Of a stretch of 64,000 nucleotides of DNA, positions 30,915-39,253 are shown in pieces; the first letter of the stretch is position 1; every line of letters begins with the position of its first letter. This DNA comes from Deltaproteobacteria bacterium (GTDB lineage: Bacteria > Myxococcota > Kuafuiibacteriia > Kuafuiibacteriales > Kuafuiibacteriaceae). The notes under the pieces are model-generated. The model was not told the origin of the DNA, searched no databases, and worked only from the letters and a program-made list of their open reading frames with translations. The DNA lies in contig JACKEN010000021.1 in NCBI GenBank assembly GCA_020632995.1, forward strand, positions 16,411-80,410, read 5' to 3'. A program made the translations under genes and the position numbers.

Positions 30915-32603
30915 TTGAGGCGAGCACTATTGGCCGGTGTGGTGGTGGTGTTCGGTTGTGGGGAGCACACCCAGCCGACGATGGAGCCGACGAAGCCGTA
31001 CGTCCCCGGCGACATCGAGGTGGCCCTCGCCAACCCCCTGCACCGCAAGCACCTGAAGGAGGTCGAGCCCCCGGCCTCGTGCACGGACTGCCACCGCATC
31101 GGAGACAAGGACACCAACCCACCGATCGCCGACCGCTGCGTGCGCTGCCACGAGCAGCACCGCCCGGCGCTCCACGCAGCGATCGAGGTCAAGGAGGGGC
31201 GTGAGTGCCTCGTCTGCCACACCTTCGATCCCGACGCGAAGGTGCGGCCGGGCTGCGCGGACTGCCACACCGGGCCTGGCCTGGCGGAGTGGTCGGCCGC
31301 GCCCAAGATCGTCATCCACGGCAAGGAAGATTGCGAGCAGTGCCACAAGGTCCACGGTCCCCAGCCTCCGCCGGTGCGCCCGTGCCTCGAGTGTCACGAG
31401 CAGATGGGGGTGCTGCACAACGACGGCACCCCCACCGATCACCAGGCCTGCCTCTCGTGCCACGGGCCGCATGAGAAGGCGGCGCGGGCTCGAGGGCGCT
31501 GCACCGACTGTCACGACGATCGCCAGGCCCGAGAGCCCACGCTCGACGCGGGGACGGACGCGGGTGCGGTGTCACGCATCTTGCGTACGCCGGCCGCGAA
31601 GACGGTCCCGAAGACGGCGATCTTCCATGGCCACGACGCCTGTCTGAAGTGCCACACGCCGCACCCCACGCTGTCGAAGAGCGGCGCGCGGGTGAAGTCC
31701 TGCGAGTCCTGCCACACCGACACCCACGCGTTCGGAGCGGACAAGGTCCCGGAGCACGACAAGTGCAGGAGCTGCCACGTCCCGCACAACGTGCGGACCT
31801 CGCCGCTGACCGCCTGCGCGCGCTGCCACGATGGGGTGGAGCCCGAGCACCCCGTGCCCGACTACGGCGGGACCTGCGTGGGCTGTCACCCCGGCCACCC
31901 CGACGCGACCCACCAACAGCGGACCCAGGCCTGCTCGTCGTGCCACGACAAGGCCAAGAGCGACACCGCATGGCACGCTGGCAATACGGCTTGCACGACG
32001 TGCCACGCGCCGCACGCCTTCGACCTGAAGGGCTCCGGCCCCGCTCTGTGCAAGGGCTGTCACGTCGCCCAGCCCGGGGGGCCGGAGCCGGCCTCGAAGA
32101 AGCGGGTCGCGCCCAACGGGGGCCACGGCAACTGCGTCGCCTGCCACGAGCAGGGGCCGCACGCGCCGAGCGCGGCCACCAGCAGCTGCGCGAGCACCGG
32201 CTGCCACGAGATCCAGGCCGAGACCGCGCCCAAGGGCCACTCGGAGTGCAAGGACTGCCACCTCCCGCACGAAGGGAAGGTCAAGGCGACCTGCGTCAGC
32301 TGCCACCCCGATCGCGGCAAGGGGAGCCACGCGGAGCCCAGCAAGGACTGCCGCCAGTGTCATCGGCCCCACGGACCGGAGGGCCCGGAGGCGGTCAAGG
32401 ACTGCCGGACCTGCCACACCGAGATCGGCCCGGCGATGCACCAGCACCCGAAGCACCAGCGCTGTCAGGACTGCCACGGCTACCACGGTCAGGCCCGCCA
32501 GAGCGGGAGCCGCCGCGGCTGTACCTCAACCTGCCACCTCGACATGTCCAAGCACGAACCCGAAGCCGTGAACTGCATCGGCTGCCACCCCTTCGTGCAG
32601 TGA
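30915..32603 (+). CDS. Lipoprotein multiheme cytochrome c with 25 heme-binding motifs
   Basis: A TTG start behind GAGGGGGG gives 562 residues. The N-terminus is a lipoprotein signal (LLAGVVVVFGC, then GEHTQP). I count 23 canonical CXXCH motifs plus one CX4CH (CASTGCH) and one CX3CH (CTSTCH), about one heme per 22 residues, often within a CxxCHxPH pattern (CLKCHTPH, CRSCHVPH, CTTCHAPH, CKDCHLPH, CRQCHRPH) that supplies distal histidines. It would be a heme wire of the kind used for periplasmic or extracellular electron transfer, lipid-anchored to the inner or outer membrane. It is followed after 7 bp by an ImcH-like quinol oxidase gene, so electrons probably pass from that protein to this one. 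Confidence 0.9.
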   Translation: MRRALLAGVVVVFGCGEHTQPTMEPTKPYVPGDIEVALANPLHRKHLKEVEPPASCTDCHRIGDKDTNPPIADRCVRCHEQHRPALHAAIEVKEGRECLVCHTFDPDAKVRPGCADCHTGPGLAEWSAAPKIVIHGKEDCEQCHKVHGPQPPPVRPCLECHEQMGVLHNDGTPTDHQACLSCHGPHEKAARARGRCTDCHDDRQAREPTLDAGTDAGAVSRILRTPAAKTVPKTAIFHGHDACLKCHTPHPTLSKSGARVKSCESCHTDTHAFGADKVPEHDKCRSCHVPHNVRTSPLTACARCHDGVEPEHPVPDYGGTCVGCHPGHPDATHQQRTQACSSCHDKAKSDTAWHAGNTACTTCHAPHAFDLKGSGPALCKGCHVAQPGGPEPASKKRVAPNGGHGNCVACHEQGPHAPSAATSSCASTGCHEIQAETAPKGHSECKDCHLPHEGKVKATCVSCHPDRGKGSHAEPSKDCRQCHRPHGPEGPEAVKDCRTCHTEIGPAMHQHPKHQRCQDCHGYHGQARQSGSRRGCTSTCHLDMSKHEPEAVNCIGCHPFVQ

Positions 32604-32610
32604 GGTCCTC

Positions 32611-34192
32611 ATGAGTGATCAAAACCCAGCACGTCGCGCTCCAAGCCTGCTGATCAGCGCGGGGTGGTTCGTCATCGTCGCCAGCTTCGCGTTCGGCTGC
32701 ATGTTGGTGGTGGCGGAGTTCGTCTTCTTCGCCGACAACCCATACTTCTCGCTCGTGACCTACACCCTGCCGCCGGGGCTGATGGGCTTCGGTGGGCTCC
32801 TGCTCACCCTGGGCCTCTATCGGCGCTGGAAGCGCCGACGCGACAAGCATGAGGCCAAGCCGCTCCCGGTGCTCGATCTGAACGCCCGCGCGTGCACGTG
32901 CTCCTGGTGGGCTCGGGCGTGGGGATCGTGCTGTTCATGGGGGTCTCCGGGCTCGCGACGTACCGGGGCTATCACTTCACGGAGTCCACCGAGTTCTGCG
33001 GCACCGTCTGCCACACCGTCATGGAGCCGGAGTACGTGGCGCACTCGCGCTCGCCCCACAGCCGGGTGGAGTGCGTGGCGTGCCACATCGGCCCGGGCGC
33101 GGACTGGTACGTGCGCTCCAAGCTGGACGGCCTCCGGCAGGTCTACCGGGTCGCGACCCACACCTACACGCTCCCGATCCAGACGCCGCTCCACAACCTG
33201 CGCCCGGCCCGGGACACCTGCGAGAAGTGCCACTGGCCGGCGAAGTTCGAGGGTCCACCGAGCGCATCCTGTGGCGCTATTGGTTCGACAAGGGGAGCAC
33301 GCCGTCGCGCTATCACATGCTCCTGAAGGTCGGCGGCGTGAACCAGGCGAGCGGCCGGCCGGAGGGCATCCACTGGCACAGCAACTCCAGCGACCAGGTC
33401 TACTACTGGGCGCGGGACGAGGACCGCGAGGACATCCCGTGGGTAGACGTGGTGCACGCGGACGGCACCCACACCATCTACAAGGATGAGTCCATCCAGA
33501 CCGCGCCTCCGAAGGAGGAGTTGCGCCTGATGGACTGCATGGACTGCCACAACCGGCCCGCGCACATCTTCCGGTCGCCCAACGATCTGGTGGACGCCGC
33601 GCTGTCGAAGGAGAAGCTGGATCGCACGATCCCCTACGTGAAGCGGAACGCGGTGGAGATCCTCAGCATGACCTTCAAGTCCAAGGAGGAGGCGAGGGCC
33701 GCGATCGTCGCCGAGGTGGGGCGCCGCTACGCCAAGGGCCTGCCCGAGGACCGTCGCGGCAAGCTGGTCGAGGACATCTACGCCATCTACGACGTCAACA
33801 ACTTCCCGCTCCAGGGCGTGCACTGGCGCACCTACCCCAGCCACCTGGGGCACAAGACCTCGCCCGGCTGCTACCGGTGTCACGACGGGCGGCACAGGGA
33901 GGAGGCCGGCAAGGCGATCTCACACCAGTGCGCCAACTGCCACGACTTCATCTACCAGGCCCACGGCGATGCCGCGTACGGACCCGTGACGTACGAGACG
34001 CGACCCTTCGAGCACCCGGGTGAGGACACCAGCGACTACGAGACCCAGCTCTGCAGCGACTGCCACAACGAGAAGGTGGGCTGGTACCCCGGCCACGTCG
34101 ACGGCAAGCGCGACCCCAACGCGCGCCCGAAGGAGCCGGAGCCCGAGGCGGCGCCTGAGCCGGAGGCGGCCCCGGAGCCCGCGCCGGAGTAG
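32611..34192 (+). CDS. NapC/NirT family heptaheme quinol oxidase, ImcH-like (two apparent frameshifts)
   Basis: The product (~527 residues once frames are joined) has three N-terminal TM helices (LLISAGWFVIVASFAFGCML; LPPGLMGFGGLLLTLGLY; HVLLVGSGVGIVLFMGVSGL) and seven heme motifs: FCGTVCH (CX3CH, as in this family), CVACH, CEKCH, CMDCH, CYRCH, CANCH, CSDCH. This is the layout of Geobacter ImcH, an inner-membrane cytochrome needed for respiration on high-potential extracellular acceptors. The C-terminus is a Pro/Glu repeat (EPEAAPEPEAAPEPAPE). Reading requires two -1-type shifts, near 32893 (after PLPVLDLNAR) and near 33252 (after CHWPAKFEG), each explained by one missing base. Strong conservation across both breaks favours sequencing error or very recent inactivation. 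Confidence 0.82.
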
Positions 34193-34196
34193 GGGC

Positions 34197-34808
34197 TCAT
34201 CGGTTGGACGCCGCGATGGTCGAGTAGATCGTCCAGAGCACCGCGAGCAGTAGGAACGAGGTCACCGCGATCAGCTTCCCGCGACTGACGCCCACGGCCG
34301 TCGACCTGGTGGGGATCATCGCGGCCAGCCAGGCTCGGAGCCGGGCCTCCTCGGCCTCGGACAGGTCCCGGCGGGGGATGATGAGATTCACGCCCTTCCG
34401 CGGCCGCACCATGATGGCGTGGGCGTTCTCGAAGTACGTCGACAGCTGGGCCCACGGGTGGGTCGCCTTTCGGACCGTGGCGTCCATGCTGATGCCGGTG
34501 GGCCCGACGTCGAGCTGCACCTGCATCGTGGAGCCCAGCGGGCCGAGGCCCCGAAGGGTGCGCGCCAGCTGGAACGACGTGATGAAGGCTGCAATCAAGA
34601 GCGCTGGCCCCACGGTGTAGTTACCTCGCATGGTGAAGACCACGCCGCCCGCAGCCACGACCAGCACGGCCCACCCCCCATGCACGAACTGCTCTCGGAT
34701 CGACATCACCTTGAGCGGGAATCGGAGCGTCAGGGGCTCGAGCCCGGGGGGCGGAGTAACCGCCGGCGTGGTGTCGACCTCGGGCGTCGCGAAGGGGTTC
34801 TTGCTCAT
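34197..34808 (-). CDS. Membrane protein of unknown function (YcxB-like C-terminus)
   Basis: 203 residues from the ATG at 34808 (MSKNPFATPEVDT). A Pro/Thr-rich cytoplasmic N-terminus, two TM helices (~55-95: GGWAVLVVAAGGVVFTMRG; NYTVGPALLIAAFITSFQLA), a soluble beta domain (VQLDVGPTGISMDATVRKAT; YFENAHAIMVRPRKGVNLII; PRRDLSEAEEARLRAWLAAM) and one C-terminal TM helix. The central domain resembles the YcxB-like module (an 'IPKRAF'-type end is here IIPRRDLSE). Its role is unknown. It converges with the ImcH-like gene, stop codons 4 bp apart. Confidence 0.72.
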   Translation of the reverse strand: MSKNPFATPEVDTTPAVTPPPGLEPLTLRFPLKVMSIREQFVHGGWAVLVVAAGGVVFTMRGNYTVGPALLIAAFITSFQLARTLRGLGPLGSTMQVQLDVGPTGISMDATVRKATHPWAQLSTYFENAHAIMVRPRKGVNLIIPRRDLSEAEEARLRAWLAAMIPTRSTAVGVSRGKLIAVTSFLLLAVLWTIYSTIAASNR

Positions 34809-34889
34809 GACGTGGTCCTCAATGGCAGAGCGACCCGTCGCAGGCAAGGCGCGGTCAGCGGGGGACCCGAGTACGGGTTGGGCCGACGC

Positions 34890-36766
34890 TCACTCGAGCG
34901 TTCGCCGCCACGCCTCGACCGCGGTCGCGAGCCCGTCCGCGTCGCCGACCCCGCCGTAGCGCAGCGCCGCGTAGGCGAGCACGAGGCGCCGCGGCTCGGG
35001 GCCGAGGGCGGCGGCGCGCTCGGCCAGGGCCTCGAGCGGCTCGTCGGGGCGCCGCGTGATGCCCCGGGCGGCGAGCCCTGCGCTCAGCGCTTCGAAGCAG
35101 GCGAGCGGATCCGAGTACCGCAACTCAACCTGCACCTGCGGTCGTCGGCGTCGCAGCAGGGTGGCCAACTCCCGGCGGAACAGCCACGCGAGCAGGGCGA
35201 GGGCGACCAGCCCGAGGTCGAGCACCGAGCGCTCGAGGACGAAGGCCTTGGCGGCGGCGAAGGCGGCCCCCGCCGCGTCCCACAGGGCCGAGAGGCCGGT
35301 GGCGCGCCGGGCCATCATCGCGAGGGCGGCGGGCGGGGTCGGGTCGAAGGTCTCCCACGCGTCGTCGACATAGGCCTCGACCCAGGCGTGCGCGTTCCGG
35401 CCTCGCACCACCCAGTGCTCGGTCCACTCGTTCCGCTCGGTGACCCGGAAGCCTGCCGCGACCCGGGCCGGGATCCCGAGGGCGCGGGCGAGGAGCGCAA
35501 ACGAGCTTGCAAAGAGCTCGCAGTGCCCCTCCTTGTGGGTGGTGAGGAAGTCGAGCACGGATCCACGCCGGGGGTGGCGTCGTGCTCCAGGCTGTAGCGG
35601 TAGCCGTCACCCAGGTGGGCGGCCAGCGCCTCGAGCTGGCCGCGGCCCGGGGTCGCGCTCGTGGTCCAGGCGTGGGCGAGGGCGGTGAGGTCGTCGACGA
35701 TGTCCTCGGGGACGCGGAGATCGTCTTCGGAGGGCAGGGCCACCGGCGGGCGCTCACTGGCGGCGGGGGTGAAGGCCACCCAGTCCCAGGGGGCGTCCTC
35801 GGGCGCGGTGAGCACCCCGAAGGCGTCCACCCGCGCGCTCCCGTCGGGGAGGTGGACGTCGCCGGCGACGAGGGGGACGAAGATCCGGTCCTCACGCATC
35901 ACGCGCTCCACGCGGGCCGCAGGTGGGGTTGCGGGCTGCGCGCGCGGGAACCGCTCGATCGGCCGCGGGGAGCCGAGGGCCTCCGCCCAGATGCCGCCGC
36001 GGTAGTGCTGGTAGACCACGCCCCGGAGGTGGTCCACGTGGGGCCCGTAGACCCGTAGGACGGTCTCGTCGGAGAGCATGAGCCCCTTGAGCTCGCCCAG
36101 CTGGATGGTGCGCCCGAAGCCGCTCTGGGCGCCGCCGAGCCGGCCGCCGAAGTAGTCGACCGCCGCCGCCTCGACCCGGGCATGCAGGGGCGGGATCCCC
36201 ACCGCGAAGCCGGTGGTGAGGGTGGCGGCGAGGGCCACGGTGGCCGCGGTGAAGGCCAGGTTGCGCCGGTCCATCCGCAAAAGGCTCGGGCGCCCGGGAT
36301 CGAGCAGGCGCAGGGTGAGGAACGCGAGCATCAGGTAGGGCAGGACGAAGAGCGGGAACGCGCTCCTGGGGCCGAGGGCGGCGAGGGCGGTGGCGGCGAC
36401 CAGGGTCGCGGCGGCGGTGATCCGGCCGGGGTCTCCTCGGTGGTGGCCGAGCCAGAGCCGGAACACCGCGATCGCGAGGGCGCCGAGGAGCACGAAGGGG
36501 GGCAGGAGGCGCAAGGCGACCTGCGCGGGCGGGCCGGTGAGGTTCCGGGCCACCCACACGAAGGCCAGGCCGCCGAGGAGGACGGAGAGCGCGAGGTGGG
36601 TGGAGGCGGGCAGGGCCAGCCGCGCCGGGACCACCGCGAGGGTGGCGAGGGCGAGGCAGAGGACGGTGTGCTCCGACACCGCGGCGGCGTAGAGCGCGGT
36701 GCCCGCGACGAGCAGGCGCAGGCTCCAGGAGCCGAGGCTCCCGCCGAGCTCGCGCCCCGAGGTCAT
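34890..36766 (-). CDS. Transglutaminase-like membrane protein (DUF3488/TgpA type) with one frameshift
   Basis: The N-terminal half (ATG 36766) has ~6-7 TM helices followed by a periplasmic domain. The transglutaminase core follows: HKEGHCELFASSFALLARAL (Cys), NAHAWVEAYVDDAWETFDPT (His, Asp), then a TM helix and a DUF4129-like C-terminus. This is the TgpA layout. The frame shifts near 35558-35565: one frame ends ...LEHDATPGVDP, the other resumes VLDFLTTHKEGHCE; a single missing base in GATCC-GTG restores a ~625-residue protein. It overlaps the DUF58 gene by 4 bp and forms a MoxR-DUF58-transglutaminase operon, a widespread set thought to act in envelope protein maturation. Confidence 0.8.
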
Positions 36767-38070
36767 AGCGTCAACGCCTCCTGCCGCTCTACCGGGCCGA
36801 CCGGGAGGAGGACGGTGTCGGGGGCGAGCATGCGCTGCTCGCCCGCGTCCATGATCAACGTGCGGACCCCCACCCCCTGGGCCCGCACCCGCTGGGCGAA
36901 GGCGAGGCGCTCCGGGTCGTCGCCGAGGCTGATGAACACCACCGCGGACAGGCGCTCGAGGTGCTCGGCGAGGGTGGACAGGAGCCGGGGCCCCTCGAAG
37001 GTGCCGCCCGGCCGCACCACCGCCAACAGGTCGAGGGCCTGCTCCACGAAGCCCAGGTTGCGGCCCACCGTCATCCGGTGGAGGTCGTCGCCCACCACCA
37101 GGAGGTCCACCAGGGCCTCGGTGCGGGCGAGGTGGGTGATGACCCCTGCGGCAAGTTGGATTGCGGCCTCGAGGTGGCGCCGGGAGGCGGCGCCGACGTC
37201 GGTGTCCAGCACCACGCCGAAGCGGGTGAAGTACTCCTCCTGGTACTCGCGCACCACCGGCACCCCTCGGCGGGCCCAGGCCCGCGGGCAGAGGTCTCGG
37301 ACCGGGTCGCCCGGGCGGTAGGGGCGCAGGCCCGCCAGCTCGCGCGCCTCGCCGGTCTGCGAAGCCAGCGCCACTCCGCCGGGCTGGTAGCGCAGGCTCA
37401 TCGGCACGTCGAGGCGCTCCACTCGGGCCGGCCGCGGCACCACGAGGAACCGGATCCCCGGGGTCCGCTCGGTGGGGCCAACAGAGAGGCCGAGGGGCAC
37501 CACCCGGACGAGGTGGAAGGGGTCGAGGTGGTGCTCGCCCCGCTCGATGAAGCGCAACTTCACCTGCATCGTGGCCCGGCCGCCCGCGCGAAGGACGGGG
37601 AGGCCGGGGGCGGGGGCGGTGTACTTGCCGTCCCAGGGCAAGAGCGGCCCGTCGACGCGGATCGAGGTGAGGTCGCGCGGGCCGGCGTTCTCGAGGTGCA
37701 AGCTGACCGTCATCTCCTCCCCCACCGCCACCCGGTCGGGGTGCTCCACCGTCACCGCGGTGCGGCCGAGGCGGAACAGGGGGCGAAGGAGCAGGGAGGC
37801 GACCAGCGCAGCGGTGAGGCCGCTCCACAGCAGGTAGATCTGGGTCGCGCGGACCTCGACCCCCGCCGCGCTGAACAGGAGCCAGAACGCCATCAGCACC
37901 CGGCCCTCGGCCGACAGCGCGAGGTAGGTCCGGGCGAGGGGGCGGCCGAGCGCGCCGAGGAGGCCGCGTCGGTAGCGGTCGCGCCCGGTCTTGGTGGAGG
38001 GGATGAGGATGTGGTTGAGCCGGGCCAGGGTGACCCGGGCGTCCTCGCGGGCCGCGGCCCGCGCCCTCAC
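36763..38070 (-). CDS. DUF58 domain protein of a MoxR operon
   Basis: 435 residues; the GTG start overlaps the moxR stop (GTGA). Two TM helices near 55-100 (AEGRVLMAFWLLFSAAGVEV; IYLLWSGLTAALVASLLLRP) are followed by a beta-sandwich and the DUF58 core with a vWA-like fold (RPYRPGDPVRDLCPRAWARR; VVREYQEEYFTRFGVVLDTD, whose DTD stands for the metal-site DxS). DUF58 proteins are partners of MoxR ATPases. It is coupled on both sides: 4-bp overlaps with moxR upstream and with the transglutaminase gene downstream. Confidence 0.88.
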   Translation of the reverse strand: MRARAAAREDARVTLARLNHILIPSTKTGRDRYRRGLLGALGRPLARTYLALSAEGRVLMAFWLLFSAAGVEVRATQIYLLWSGLTAALVASLLLRPLFRLGRTAVTVEHPDRVAVGEEMTVSLHLENAGPRDLTSIRVDGPLLPWDGKYTAPAPGLPVLRAGGRATMQVKLRFIERGEHHLDPFHLVRVVPLGLSVGPTERTPGIRFLVVPRPARVERLDVPMSLRYQPGGVALASQTGEARELAGLRPYRPGDPVRDLCPRAWARRGVPVVREYQEEYFTRFGVVLDTDVGAASRRHLEAAIQLAAGVITHLARTEALVDLLVVGDDLHRMTVGRNLGFVEQALDLLAVVRPGGTFEGPRLLSTLAEHLERLSAVVFISLGDDPERLAFAQRVRAQGVGVRTLIMDAGEQRMLAPDTVLLPVGPVERQEALTL

Positions 38071-39029
38071 GCCGGGACCTCCACCCCCGCGAGCACCGCC
38101 TCCACCAGCTGGCGCGCGCTCTGCCCGCCGTAGCGGGCCTGGTGGCTGAGCCGGAGCCGGTGCGCGAGCACCGGGACCGCGAGGGCCTGCACGTCCTGGG
38201 GCGAGACCCAGGCGCGCCCCTCGAGGAGGGCCCGGGCCTGGCTGGCCCGGAACAGGGCGAGGGCGCCGCGGGGGCTCACCCCCTGCTCGAGGTCCCGGTG
38301 GTCGCGGGTCGCGCGCACCACCCGCAGCAGGTACAGGCCCACGTCCTCGCGCACCGTCACCGCGCGGGTGGCCTCTTGCAGGGCGCGCACCTGGGCCGCG
38401 TCGGCCACCGCGGGCACCGCGTCGAGGGGGTCGACGGTGCGGCGATCGAAGAGCACCTCGAGCTCCTCGCGCTCATCCGGGTAGCCCATCGAGACGCGGA
38501 CCCGGAAGCGGTCCAGCTGGGCCTCGGGGAGGGGGTAGGTGCCCTGGAACTCGGTGGGGTTCTGGGTGGCGATGACGAAGAACGGAGCGGGGAGGGGGCG
38601 GGTGGTGCCGTCGAGGGTCACCTGCTTCTCGCTCATCGCCTCGAGCAAGGCGGATTGCGTTCGGGGGGAGGCGCGGTTGATCTCGTCCGCGAGCAGGATC
38701 TGGGTGAAGATCGGCCCCGGCCGGAAGTCGAAGCTGCCGTCCCGGGGGTCGAGCACGCTGGAGCCCAGGATGTCGGCGGGGAGGAGGTCAGGGGTGAACT
38801 GCACCCGGTGGAACTCCATCGCGAGGGCTTTCGCGAGGGCCTTCGCGAGGGTGGTCTTCCCCACCCCGGGCACGTCCTCCACCAGGACGTGCCCGTCGCT
38901 CAGGATGCCGACGAGCATCAGCTCGATGGCCTCGGACTTGCCCCGGATCACCTTGCCCAGGGCGGCCCGCAGGGGGGCCAGGATCGCTTGGGGGTCGGAG
39001 GAGGTGGTCAACGCGCTGGAGGTTGCCAT
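38067..39029 (-). CDS. MoxR family AAA+ ATPase
   Basis: 320 residues with Walker A VEDVPGVGKTTLAKALAKAL near 50-70, the MoxR strand RVQFTPDLLPADILGSSVLD, Walker B ILLADEINRASPRTQSALLE near 115, sensor 1 FFVIATQNPTEFQGTYPLPE, and the helical lid (SPRGALALFRASQARALLEG). MoxR ATPases act as chaperones for insertion of cofactors or maturation of vWA-type partners. It is the first gene of the operon with DUF58 and transglutaminase. Its upstream region runs into the first copy of an 87-bp direct repeat. Confidence 0.94.
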   Translation of the reverse strand: MATSSALTTSSDPQAILAPLRAALGKVIRGKSEAIELMLVGILSDGHVLVEDVPGVGKTTLAKALAKALAMEFHRVQFTPDLLPADILGSSVLDPRDGSFDFRPGPIFTQILLADEINRASPRTQSALLEAMSEKQVTLDGTTRPLPAPFFVIATQNPTEFQGTYPLPEAQLDRFRVRVSMGYPDEREELEVLFDRRTVDPLDAVPAVADAAQVRALQEATRAVTVREDVGLYLLRVVRATRDHRDLEQGVSPRGALALFRASQARALLEGRAWVSPQDVQALAVPVLAHRLRLSHQARYGGQSARQLVEAVLAGVEVPA

Positions 39030-39096
39030 GGAACGGACCTGGCGACGAACCCCGCCGCCGCGGCCCTCCCACTACCTCCCGCGGGGTGTGTCTATT

Positions 39097-39183
39097 CCGC
39101 CCCACATGGCCATGCGTCGAACATCTCGATCATGAGTGTCTCGAGCGGGCCGAACCTTCAGGAAAAAGCGACCGGCGCTCCAG
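39097..39183 (+). repeat. Direct repeat, copy 1 (flanks subtilisin relic)
   Basis: About 87 bp nearly identical to 41094-41181. The core from the ACATGGCC at 39104 through CTTCAGGAAAAA is almost unchanged (one C/T difference and one extra A in copy 2), with the last ~15 bases more diverged. Both copies can encode HASNISIMSVSSGPNLQEK. No terminal inverted repeats or transposase were seen. Confidence 0.85.
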
Positions 39184-39253
39184 AGGGCCGAGGAGGCCGG
39201 GAAATCGGGTGCCCACGGTCAGGTTTCCGGCCCACGCCGCATACCGGGTCAAG

